Below are positions 1-10,343 of a stretch of DNA of 64,000 bases, piece after piece. The stretch is from positions 372,001-436,000 of the forward strand of contig JAJQJQ010000013.1 of the NCBI GenBank assembly GCA_028622995.1. The letters are read 5' to 3'. The notes beneath the pieces were generated by a model. The model worked only from the letters and a program-made list of their open reading frames with translations, was not told the origin of the DNA and did no database searches. The stretch is from Panagrolaimus kolymaensis (Eukaryota; Nematoda; Chromadorea; Rhabditida; Panagrolaimidae). The position numbers and the translations under genes were made by a program. The first letter of the stretch is position 1; each line of letters begins with the position of its first letter.

Positions 1-2836
1 GAATTGGTTGCAATTGCATCGAATGGCGATGAAGATTGACCTTCTTCCATTGTCGTTTTCTGAGTACTGCTACTTGGTTCTGTTTGAACATCAGCAAGTT
101 CATCAAAGTCCATCCATTGCTAAAAAAGAAGGAGTTTATTAAAAGCAACAAAAAGAAAAGGTAAGAAACTTACATCTTTCGACATAAACCATGGTCTTGG
201 ACGAGATTTTCCAGTATCCTTTGTTCTCAAAAGATCTTGGACATGCATATCCAAGTGTCGTCGATAAGCATTTGAACTTGTATCATTGAAACCAATACCG
301 CAATGAATACAAGCAGCACGAGGACGATGAAGAGCTTCCACAACTTCTGAATATCGAACCATCAAAGAGCCAATATGAAATTCTTTAAGTGAAGGTGGAG
401 CAGTTGTTCCACGAGGAGCTCCAATCACTTCTGTTTTTGTTGCTGGAGTTAATGGCTTTTGAGCATTGATTGATTTTGATTCATCCTTTGAAATTGAAAG
501 TGACACCTTATTGAGTATTCCATGTTGTTTGATCTTCTTCAGCAAAGCAAAGACATCTTGAGTTCCAAGTTTTTCTGAAAAGAAAGAAACTTTAGAAAAA
601 GAATGTTCATATACAAACGTACCTTCAGCTTTTGGTTTGACAGCTTGCGGACCACGAACAGCATTCATATGTCTTGAAAGTTCATAACATGGATCAGGAT
701 CAATTCGAACCTCAGGTGGAGAACCACATAGACGAAATTCGTGTCTTCTTCCATTGATATTTGCAATCATAGGTGGACCATTGAAAGCACCACTGAATGG
801 ATGATCACCAACATAAAGTTCACGAGAAGGAGCACCAAAACGAATAGGATGTGGAACACCATTAATATTGATCATTCGAATTTCATCAAATGCAAGACGA
901 TATGGTTGACCATCAATGAGAATATCACGAGGTGGACCAGAGAAAAAGATTCGATGAGGAAGACCATTTCGTTCAATTACAGCTTCATTATTGATATAAA
1001 TAACCTGAAAAGAACACGAATCATGCAAAGGAAGAAATATTAGAAAAAAAGATTCAACTTACTTCATAAGCTTTTCCACTCACAAAGACCCGATTATTTG
1101 AACCAGAACATATTCTGCGAGTTTCATTTGTAATTACAGTTGATGAAAGTCCAACTGAAGATTTTGGTGGTGGACCAGAATTGAATGTTGGATGGTTGAG
1201 TATTACTGATTTTCCATTTCTCCATGAATCATCGACTTCAGCTTTGATTTGTTGAGATCGAAGCATTGCACAAAGTGGAGAAACAGATGGTTTAGGTGGC
1301 ATTGGAATTGAAGATGAAGATGGAGGAAGAAAAGCATGAGCACCCAAAGCTACAGTTGGTTGAATCTGTAATGGTTCTTCCTTACGACGCTTCTTTTCTG
1401 GAGCTGGTGAATATTTGCCAGGATGGCGTGGACCATTCAGATAATGTTTGCGATCATCTAACCTAAAAAACAAAATAAACAATGACCATAAATTAAATAC
1501 AACTTACGCTTTTCCAATCTTTATGGTTTCATCTTTACGCACTGCAGTTGAAGTATCCATTGGTTCATCTTCGATAGCTTCGTTTTCGATAGCTTTAGGC
1601 ATCACAGGTGCAGCTTTCATTTTAACTTCATTTGGCTTAGGATCAACAAGAGTTGGAGATTTCTTTGGACAAACATAAGACGCGTTTTCTTGTGGATGAT
1701 GGGCAGATGGTTGTTCTTCAGGAAAATGAGGATCACATAATCTTGCTTTTGATGAAGACGTTGTTGATATTGATGAAGTTGTTGTTTTAGGTGATGTCTT
1801 CGTTACCTAAAAAATAACCAATATTATAATCGGAAATAAACAAAGCTAAAACTTACTTCTTTAGTTGTGGATGAGCTTGAAATAAAAGTATCAGATGGTG
1901 ATACTTTGACAGCAATAACTTCGGTTGTTGTTGAAGCAATCGTAAATGTTGAATTCACCACCGTTGAAACTTTTGCAGGAGAAGCGATAACAGGAGCTAT
2001 TTTCGCTGGACTTGGTGATTGACGAGCAAGTTGTTGACAAGGTTGGAGATTTTTCACAGGCGTCACCAAAGTACTAGCTTCTGTTGATGTTGATGGAGGA
2101 AGTATTGCAGGATTGAATGGAACAATTGCGGCAGTAGGTTCAGCAGAAACAAAAGGTGATGTAGCTAATGATGAAATTGATGCTGGATCAGGTTGTGGTT
2201 TTGGTGCAGCTGGAATTCCTTTGAATACAGGCCATGAACGATCAATTTTTTGAATTTCATCATCAATTTCGAACAATTTGCTTTTGAGGAATATTCGATG
2301 CCACTTTGATCGAACTTTGAAGAGTTTTGCACGATCAGGAATCGGTGCCTAAAAATGAAAAGAATGATAAGTAAAGTTTGTTACAACAATGATAGCCACA
2401 AATGTTTCATAAAACAAGATGATATCCGTAAGTACCTTTTCAAATGTATCCACAAAAAGTTTGACGATTTCATTACCAAATAGACGACGATATTTTTCGA
2501 GCACATCACTTTGAAATTTGATTATTGAATCCATTACATAGATACCGATCAGCTTCATTTCATTTGGAAGCTAAAAACAACGTTTATTAAGGCTATGAAA
2601 AGTGTTGAAAAACAAGCTTACTTCTCTAATATAATTTACGATGAGTTTCACCACATCTTCAGCATATTCACCATAATCAGCAGCCATCAGAGTAATCAGT
2701 TGAATATGTCGAAGATTATTGTTTTTGAGTTTGTCGAGTTGTTCCCTATAAAAGATAAGAATTATATCGAGGAGAATAAGATGAAAAACTGATAAACTAA
2801 CCTCATATTTTTTAAAGCATCTTCTCGTTCATTCAT
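1..2836 (-). CDS. pcf-11: Pcf11-like mRNA 3'-end processing factor (partial, 3' end off window)
   Basis: Role (family knowledge): Pcf11 is the CF II subunit that binds the RNA polymerase II C-terminal tail and couples cleavage/polyadenylation to transcription termination in the nucleus. Nine exons read on the minus strand: 2836-2802, 2745-2622, 2570-2436, 2348-1857, 1806-1508, 1462-1063, 1004-623, 574-174 and 119-1, all in phase (about 795 codons seen). Residues 1 to about 150 form a CTD-interacting domain, with MDSIIKF matching the family's MDSIVKN helix, and end in RSKW..IF. A Ser/Thr/Pro-rich linker follows. Exon 7 (about residues 496-622) holds three or four degenerate repeats of the form GxPxxIRFGxPxRELYV, like the repeats of animal Pcf11. 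A CxxC...HxxxH zinc finger lies near residues 710-735. An acceptor at 2850-2851 leaves a 13-nt leader, which suggests trans-splicing. The second, C-terminal zinc finger would lie beyond base 1. A partial paralogue sits at 61858-62262. Confidence 0.88.
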
Positions 2837-2851
2837 TGTTGAAGGTTGCCT

Positions 2852-3816
2852 AAAAACGAGTAAGTTTTAGCTTTAACTTTACTAGAAAAATGCAAACAAT
2901 AAATAAGTAATGTAAAAATCGCGCACGCAAATGAAACTCACAAAGGAAGAAAGCAAAAATGAAAAAAGAGAGAAGAAGAAAGTTTGTTGAAAACTTGAAA
3001 ACGTTGAAACAAAAAATTTTAGGCAAGCAACAGCAAAAATATGTGTGCAGCAATTATGCATTTTGCGAGCAACAAAACATGGGAAATAAAATATGGTTGC
3101 AATTTTGGTTTTTGACAAACTTTTTTCGCTTACTTATTTTACAAAAAAAAATTTGTTCCTTCCAAAAGTTTAGCTTTATCAAATTCATGAATAAGCATCC
3201 TTCCCACTTTTATCTTATTTTACTTTATCTATGACTATTGATTGTCCTACCAACTACTTGATTGATGATAGTTGCAAAGAATTTTGTTTATTAGCAACAT
3301 TGTAATCCATTTGTTTTTCATGGAAGCTTATTAACGCTTTTAAAAAGTTATTTCCTTTCATTTACAATTTTATGATGCACATTGTAATCATAAAACCTTT
3401 GAAAAACAAATAAAATCCACATTTAAAGCGAGCAAGCAAAGAAATATGCTGAGGTAAGTATGCAAGAGATTACTGTATTTCACAATGTAAAAACGAAGTT
3501 TGAAACATTGCACGATCTCCAAAAGCATCACAATTGCGTTTCATCATTTTTAGTCAAACCAAAACCTAAGTTTTTCAAGAAAGAACTTCAATGGCTTCCT
3601 TGAATCCACCATTCACTAAAGCTCCATTTCCATTTCATTTACAAAAAGGATGATGTCAAAAAGTTTAGATACCAAACATTTCAATAGTTCCATAAATCCT
3701 TCAGGTTTTATTATGCAAATATTTATTTCAATATCAAACAAACAAACAAAAAACAAACAATAGAAAACAATGATAAAAATGTTGTACAAAAAATAAAAAA
3801 TTATTACAAAGTTTTT
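2852..3816. other. Intergenic region upstream of pcf-11
   Basis: This is AT-rich sequence between the start of the Pcf11 gene and the 3' end of the next minus-strand gene. I see no coding frame with splice support, no RNA gene and no repeat structure. It must hold the pcf-11 promoter and the 3' UTR of the 3817-5721 gene, but no specific element can be named. Confidence 0.5.
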
Positions 3817-5721
3817 CTAACTTCTTCTCTTGCGCTTTGTAGTTTTTGGAGTCTTTGGCGGTGGAACAGGAGATATGGATGCACGACGTTTACGAGTTTG
3901 ACTTTCTTGTTCGCTATCTTCTTGTGGAATAATTTGAGCCATTGGAAACTTCTCATAGCTTGGAGTTGCATTTTCTTTTTCTGATTCTTTTGGTTCACGA
4001 TCAGCGACAATTGGTTCCTTTCTTACCACTGCTTTACTTGCTTCTTCTTCCACTCTTCGAATTGCACGTTCTTTTGTTTCCTGAAAATGAGAAAGAAAAT
4101 GAAGCATTAAAAAGCCAATGTAAACATACTTGAAAGGTAACATCGCGGTAAAATTTCAAAAAAGCGTTGTATTCTGGATCAACCAAAAGTTCATAATCTT
4201 CCATTCCTTCAAACCATAGCTTCTTAAATCTTAAAATGGAAGAAAGTTAAAGCACCATAAATAATAAGAAAGAACATACTCATGCTTTCCTGCGGAAACT
4301 TCTTTGATCAGCTGTTTGAAACGTTTTTCTCTGTCTTCTTCTTCCACTGAGCTTTTTGAAAGATCGATCGCCCATTCTTCAGGTTCAGGTAGCTAAAAAT
4401 TATCAATTTAGAAGGAAAAAAGAACAATAAGAATGAAAAGTGTTTAATCTAACCTTTGTTCCTTTTTCATCTTCAATAATCAAATCATAATCATATGCTT
4501 CGAGGAAGTTTTCACTAGCAGCAGTTACATCAGCCAAAGCACTAAGGCTGTATTCTTCTGTGATGCTTTCATTGTTCACAGTTGATTGGTTGAAGAGATT
4601 GCTTGCATCCAGAGAAACCGTTTGATTGTTTTCTGCTTTCTTTCGTTGGCGCATCTCTGATAGTTCTTCTATGAGTTCTTTTGAGTTGTCTTCGACCACG
4701 GCATAAATTTGAGTAACACCATCGTTCTGCATTGAAGTACAAAAATGAAGAATTCCACTGTTAGAAAGTTCTAAAAGCATGCTTTGTGACAGTGTTTATA
4801 AGAATAAAGTAAAAAAACTTACGAAATTCAATCAAATCACCAGAAGGATCAATCTTGAGAATGCGATCATCAGCTTTGTCGAAAGAAACAGTTGATCGAT
4901 AGAAGCCAAAGTATGTTACGTGAGGTTTGATAATTAGATATGGATTCACAGGGAACTTCCTAAAAATGGACCATAATTAGCAAGAAATATGAGATAATGA
5001 AATTGGTAAAGCTTCCAAAATTACAGAAGAAAGATTACAAGCAAGGAAAAAAAGCTTACATAGCTGTAAAATTGTGAACAAAAGCTACTGGAACAATTGA
5101 ACTCAATAAATTATTTCCATCTGCAAGTGCAGCTTCCATCTTGGAGTCAAAATATCTTTGAAGAACAGGACCACAGCGTTCACCAAAGTTGGTTGGAGAA
5201 GCCAATAGAGCGAAATTGATTAGATTGATCGTCATGTCAGCATTCTCGATGTTCTAAAAAAGATGATGTAACAACAAAAAAGCGTAGGTTAATAAAGATA
5301 AACCTGTTGAAAAATGCGTTTCCTTTGTGATGAATTTTCTTTGTTTTGCGTTGAAATTTGTGTCGGTCCAAAAAAATGAGCATCGTCGTCGAAAATAAAA
5401 GGTTTTTCTTCCAATAATTTGAGTTCATCATTCGAAACACAGATCAAACCATAGACGTTCCTAAAAACTATTGATGCTAGAAAAGAAAACTAACAAAGAA
5501 AAAACTAACCTTTTCGTCAAATGCATCTTATCAAGTTGCACAACATTGAGTCGTTGAAGCCCCAAATATTGAATATCATGAAAGATTGAAGCTAAAAAAA
5601 ACAGAAGCTTTAGTTGTTGAGTCGAAGATAAAGAAAAACAAACAAACAAACCTTTAGAGAGTTCAGGTTCCAACCATTTCTTCGTTGAAATATTTTCTTT
5701 ATCCCAGTCGATTTCACTCAT
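3817..5721 (-). CDS. Unrecognised nuclear-type protein, nine exons, 477 aa
   Basis: I do not recognise the family. Exons on the minus strand: 5721-5652, 5591-5510, 5460-5304, 5253-5060, 4959-4823, 4770-4454, 4392-4280, 4229-4130 and 4080-3817. Phases agree throughout and give 477 residues. The start is supported by an acceptor (TTTTTAG) ending one base before the ATG, typical of a trans-spliced nematode leader. The protein is acidic and globular-looking in the middle and has no signal peptide or membrane helix. It ends in a Lys/Arg-rich tail (RKRRAS... KRKRRS) that looks like a nuclear localisation signal, preceded by a Ser-Pro/Thr-Pro cluster (SPVPPPKTPKT) that could be CDK-phosphorylated. 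A nuclear, perhaps chromosome-related, role is inferred only from the tail. Divergently oriented to the RING gene at 6691. Confidence 0.75.
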
Positions 5722-5724
5722 TCT

Positions 5725-6659
5725 AAAAATATGAATGGTTTTAAAACAGTTGAAGTTTATGAAAATGGTAAACAAAAAAAACGCGATTAAAGGTGGATGG
5801 ATAAAGAAAATGGGATTATAAAGTACTTTTACAAACATGGTTAATGCAAAAAAAAGATAGTGATGTTGGGTTATAATAAGATTTTTAATCTAACAAAATT
5901 AAAAACACGGCTATAAAAAGGATGAATGTGGCATGGTTTCTAAGAAGGAGGTTTAAATTATTGGTAAAGAAAGTGTCAGATTGGAGGGAAGACGATAAAA
6001 CATTTTTGTAACAGCTGGAGAGAAGTTATTACGTTTCAAAAGATCGAAGAATAGTGGCAATGTTTGAATCAAAAAAATTTTTCAAAGTTTGAAAAGTTTT
6101 TTACGCGCTCAACCCATACTTTTTTTTTCTCTCTCTCCATCGTTGTAAGACGACACACTTGTGTGAGAAGAAAAAATTTTTTGAGAAAATTTGGTTGGTT
6201 CGATCGAACAAAAAATAAACAAATGCTTGTTTGTTGTTGTTGTTTTTTTATTCACATAAATCATTCTTCTTCCTTCTTCCATTGCTAAATTTTTTTCGAT
6301 TCTCCTTGATTGTTTTCTTCATTTTTACTTTTTATTGTTGCAACTTTCAATATCCTCCTCTTCCTTTGCGTATTTTAATATAAGGTTTTGATGACTTTCA
6401 TTGAAATTACTTCGCTTTAAATATATCCAAGCTTTTTTATGCTTCGTTTTGCTCATATTTCCTTTAACTATTAACTATTTTTTACCACCTATATATCTGC
6501 AATCATTCCTTTTAGTTTTATAACGATTAAAGCTAGCATACAAAGCTTGATTTTTTGTTGATATGAGTGATGTGGGACAACATTTTATTCGTTTTTTACG
6601 CGTCGTTTTTCATTTATTCTTTTGTTGCTGATTTTTTGTTTAACGTTCCATTCATTTTT
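5725..6659. promoter_or_regulatory. Divergent intergenic region (shared promoter space)
   Basis: This gap separates two genes transcribed away from each other (3817-5721 on minus, 6691-7894 on plus), so both promoters must lie here. The sequence is AT-rich with long T runs. An acceptor at 6660-6661, 29 bases before the RING-gene ATG, marks the right end. I cannot point to a TATA box or a named factor site. Confidence 0.45.
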
Positions 6660-6690
6660 AGTAATTGCGGGTTCACCATTACTTTCAACC

Positions 6691-7894
6691 ATGGCTCAAC
6701 CACCATATTCAAGATCTCAAGATAATCCTAAAGAAAGCACAAGTTCTCATCAATCTATCAAACTTGATCATTCATTCAACGAACTTGCTCGATGCTGTAT
6801 TTGCTTTGAAGTAAGTTGTCACTTTCTTTTGCTCCTTATCCTTTCATCATCTTTGTTTCATTTTAGAACTTCACTCCAAATTTTCGTGCTCCTATTGCAA
6901 TTCCTTGCGGACATTCATTTTGCCGCTTATGTGTTAAGAAACTATGTTATGGACAAATTGTTGCATGCTCTATTTGCAGAGAAACAAGTGTCTTTGGTCC
7001 AAAACAAATGGGAAAAAATATTGCACTAATCAGTTAGTTTTTTATATGCTTTGCTTTTATTCATATCTTCTTATGTTTTAGGTATTTTGGAAAAGCTAAA
7101 CCTTCTTGATCCTGATGAACAACAAGTGAATCACCGTGATTATTTTGCTGAAACTCCGCGTCAACCTAATGGAATTCCTGAAAACATCTTGGAAAATATT
7201 GAAAGAAGTGATTTCCTGTCATTTTCAAAGCATTACTTTGATTTGATCAAAAGTATGTATATGTTTGAACAAGAAACACTTTATACTGCTCTTGCAATGG
7301 GTAAGTTCAACCTCTTTTACTACCGCTTCTTTTTCATAATTATGATAAATTTCACAGAAATTTTAGTTGATGGTCATCATAATATCGAGCCTCTTACAAT
7401 GAGTATGGTAAATCAACATGCTCAAGCAATATCTGACATCAATGATTCTCTTGATCTAGCTTTTCAATCCATGAAGAAAGAACAAAATTTGGCTGGTTCT
7501 TATGCTCTCAATGATTATGGTCGTGATCCATCTCTTAATGAAAGTTTTGCTGATCATTACAATCCTGTAGAGTAAGTTTCTTTTACATTTGTTAGTTTAT
7601 CTAATAACGTTCTTTTGCAGTGCTTTACGTGATCCATATGAAATTGCAACCGTGCGCATCGTTCAAATATCTGGTGCTCTTCTTGGTGAATCACAATCTA
7701 TGATCCATGAAAATAATGCACCCGAAGATAATCCACGTCCACGAGCTCGTTCTGAACATACACCGCCATCAGGAAGAGATCATTCTGAACTTGCTCCACC
7801 ACCTCCTGGACGTTCACGCAATCGTAATGTCGACACTTTTGTTCCTGCATCTTGGGATCCTGTTTCAAGACTCTTTGATATGATTCCAACATAA
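6691..7894 (+). CDS. C3HC4 RING-finger protein, putative E3 ubiquitin ligase, 330 aa
   Basis: Five exons: 6691-6810, 6867-7032, 7082-7300, 7358-7571 and 7621-7894, all in phase (330 residues). The RING domain near the N terminus has the full C3HC4 ligand set: C35, C38, C54, H56, C59, C62, C74, C77 (motifs CCIC, PCGHSFCRLC, CSIC). RING domains of this type recruit E2 enzymes, so ubiquitin ligase activity is the likely function; the substrate cannot be read from sequence. The middle is helical and lacks a B-box or membrane helix. The C-terminal 90 residues are Pro/Arg-rich (PRPRARSEHTPPSGR). The start was chosen because an acceptor lies 29 bases upstream and the reading frame fits exon 1. An AATAAA-like signal lies near 7998. 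Confidence 0.85.
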
Positions 7895-8164
7895 TTTTTA
7901 TTGATTTTTTTTTCTCTTTTTATTGTAATTTGTACTGGTAATGATGAACCTATTGTAACAATGGTTCATCATCATTTGACTTGTTCTGTGTTTTGAAATA
8001 ATAAATTTTCTTAATTTTGTTTTTGGTTTGTGAAAGATTGAAAGCTTGATTTGATGGATCATTTGTAGGAGGAGTTAAAGAAGAATATGATCGACTGTTT
8101 TTAGGAGAAGTAACAGCCATCATTCATTTTGTTTAGCCTTTTTTGTACGAGTTTCTGTAGCTTA

Positions 8165-8364
8165 TCGAAATATAAAATTTTTTTGCCAGGTTCAAAATTT
8201 TTCCAGACACCCTGTTTTTTTGTAAAATTTACAAAAAATGCAGTGCTCTTTTTGTAAATGCCCCGTAAGTTTACAAAAAGAGCACTGCATTTTTTGTAAA
8301 TTTTACAAAAAAAACAGGGTGTCTGGAAAAATTTTGAACCTGGCAAAAAAATTTTATATTTCGA
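8165..8364. repeat. 200-bp near-perfect palindrome, MITE-like
   Basis: Bases 8165-8250 and 8280-8364 are near-exact reverse complements, with both outer ends reading TCGAAATATAAAA on their own strand. The centre is a short spacer around TGCCCCGTAAG. Transcribed, it would fold into a single long hairpin. It lies between the convergent 3' ends of the RING gene and the secreted-peptide gene. No clear target duplication is visible beyond the terminal bases, so the transposon family is undetermined. The open frame inside it is an artefact of the repeat. Confidence 0.85.
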
Positions 8365-8486
8365 CGCTTTATATGTTGCGTGTTTTTGTTTGCCTAATCA
8401 AACAAAGCTATTAGTAATTTCATTATCTCTTTATTGTTTGTTGGATGAACATACATGAATTATATAAACAATTTAAGCTATCACTT

Positions 8487-8786
8487 TTAATTTCGTCCAA
8501 ATCCACAATTTGCACATGCAATGGTAGCAGAAATTCCACCACTTGATGATATTGCTGGATGTCCACCACCATAATGACTACCGCCAGTAACTCCTGTATC
8601 ATAACCTCTTGAGCTATACATGTAATAAGGATTTCCATATCCATGATAACCGTAATAACTCCATAAACCTGGATAACCATAATTATAAGCAGCTGAAGGT
8701 GTAACAACAGCAACTTGAGCTTGTGATGGAAAGAAACTTAATGCAAATGAAAAAAGGAGAATGCTACAAATAACTTTAACATTCAT
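8487..8786 (-). CDS. Small secreted Gly/Tyr/Ser-rich peptide, 99 aa
   Basis: Single-exon frame of 99 residues. Residues 1 to about 23 form a clear signal peptide (hydrophobic ILLFSFALSFF then SQA cleavage site). The mature part is rich in Tyr and Gly (YGYPGLWSYYGYHGYGNPYY), then Gly/Ser, and ends in a CANCGFG motif with the only two mature cysteines. Composition resembles nematode secreted GY-rich peptides (cuticle-associated or antimicrobial NLP/caenacin types), but no family can be assigned from this alone. An AATAAAG polyadenylation signal follows on the minus strand near 8430. It is convergent with the RING gene. Confidence 0.7.
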   Translation of the reverse strand: MNVKVICSILLFSFALSFFPSQAQVAVVTPSAAYNYGYPGLWSYYGYHGYGNPYYMYSSRGYDTGVTGGSHYGGGHPAISSSGGISATIACANCGFGRN

Positions 8787-9210
8787 AATTAATTGGGTTT
8801 TTTTCTAAATAAACTATTTTGTTTTTAACAAAAGTCAGTTTTGGTTGCTACCTTTAAATATTATTTGGCTATGGAGGAAATCCAGAAGTATGTAAACAAA
8901 ACAAAAAACATTTTCGATTAAAAATCAAGATCGTTGCTCTTTAAAAAACAAGTTAATGAATGTTTGTTTATTACAAACTCAAAAGGAAGACAAATGGGCA
9001 TTATTCCTTCATAATTAAATTTAGTTTCATCAGCTAAAGATGAAGTTCAAATGTGCAAAAGTTAACATGCGATGGTGTTGTGTTGGAGGTTGTTGTTTTT
9101 GGAACAATCAAAAATTGATCAATGATTAATTTTCTTGTTCAATCATGAATATTTTTTGTTTTATTGAAAACTGATAAAGTGAAATTTCCAAAGCTTTAAA
9201 ATTTTTCTTG
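8787..9210. other. Intergenic, nothing recognised
   Basis: AT-rich sequence upstream of the secreted-peptide gene. It presumably contains that gene's promoter. No coding frame, RNA gene or repeat was seen. Confidence 0.4.
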
Positions 9211-9218
9211 GTTCCTGC

Positions 9219-9497
9219 CAGGGATGCGCGGAAATCCGTTTCCGTTTCCGTTTCCGCGGAATTCCGCATATTTTTCATTTCCGTTTCCGTTTCCGCGTAG
9301 CGGAAACGGGAAAAAAATTTCCGCCTTTATTTCCGTGGAAATTTTTTTGAGTTGTAACGTAAAATTTCCGTTTCCGCTTCCGTTTCCGCGGAATTCCGTA
9401 GGTTTTAAAATTTCCGTTTCCGCCAGCGCGGAAGGAAATAGATTTTGATTTTTCCGTTTCCGCGGAAGGAAAAAAAAGTCGTTTCCGCGCATCCCTG
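9219..9497. mobile_element. hAT-type MITE built of TTTCCG repeats
   Basis: The element starts CAGGGATGCGCGGAAA and ends with its reverse complement. It is flanked by an exact 8-bp duplication, GTTCCTGC, at 9211-9218 and 9498-9505. An 8-bp target duplication and a CAGGG terminus are hallmarks of the hAT superfamily. The 279-bp interior has no coding capacity. It consists of TTTCCG/CGGAAA hexamers in both orientations, with GGAATTCC palindromes, so it can fold extensively. It must have been mobilised by a transposase encoded elsewhere. Confidence 0.88.
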
Positions 9498-9505
9498 GTT
9501 CCTGC

Positions 9506-9786
9506 ATCGAATGATTATCATTGAAAAAATCACTACATACGGTAGCATTCTTTTTTTGATGATTGCAAAAAAGAAGACAAAGTTTTGTCTAAATCTTACT
9601 GCATATTTGCTAAATTTGCTAATTATTAATTGGTTGGACATGTTATTCCTGTTATGTTTATTCCATGTAAAATGGCTACACATTCCTGTCCTTTAACCAA
9701 ATATCATGATCATCATCCAAAGGCTTATTTTTTGCGATCTTAAGTTTTATTGTTATTTTCTTATTTAAACTTTTTCCTTGTTTTAG
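9506..9786. other. Spacer between hAT MITE and POU relic
   Basis: AT-rich sequence ending in an acceptor-like TTGTTTTAG at 9778-9786 that fits the start of the POU exon. No exon upstream of this point was identified, so any N-terminal exons of the POU gene are lost, unrecognised or within this spacer. Confidence 0.35.
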
Positions 9787-10343
9787 TGATGCTTTACATC
9801 AACAACCTATGGTTGCGTCAAAATCAGAAGATATTCCACCTGGTTCTATTAATGGTTTTCGATCAAATGCTCCTCGTCCACGGCAACGAAGATGTTAACC
9901 TCATCGTTGATGTTTAAAGAAAGAAGCTCCAAAATAAGAACTCCTCAACAAATAAAATGCTGTATTTCTTCCATCTGGCTTTAAACAACGTGATCTTCAA
10001 AAAGCTGCTATCAGTAAAACTCCATCAACATGTGAATCATCTGCGGTTAACCATCGTGATGTTGCTCGTCGATGTGAAACTAAAGTTATGCTTCAAACAG
10101 CTGATGAACAACTTTTTAATCCATTGAACCAGAAGACATCCAACAATTTGCTCATCGTTTCAAAGCTCTTCGAACTCAATATGGTTTCTCTCAAGCTGAT
10201 GTTGGTGCAGCACTTTGTCAACGATATGGCTCAACTTATTGTCAAGCTACTGTTTCTCGATTTGAGAGCTTGGTACTTTCTCATTCAAACATGTGCCAAC
10301 TTCGTCCGCCTTTTGAACAATGGATTGATGAAATTGAACGTGG

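Noticed and set aside
741..1043. 100-codon plus-strand frame
   Set aside because: It lies antisense to conserved Pcf11 coding sequence and has no splice support; a shadow frame.
8101..8346. 81-codon minus-strand frame
   Set aside because: It is the translation of the 200-bp palindrome, with mirrored residues, not a gene.
9230..9480. TTTCCG array as a telomere-type or centromeric repeat
   Set aside because: The array is bounded by hAT-type terminal repeats and an 8-bp target duplication, so it is the interior of a MITE.
9196..9507. Two overlapping frames rich in Gly-Asn or Pro-Phe repeats
   Set aside because: They are translations of the TTTCCG array inside the hAT MITE.
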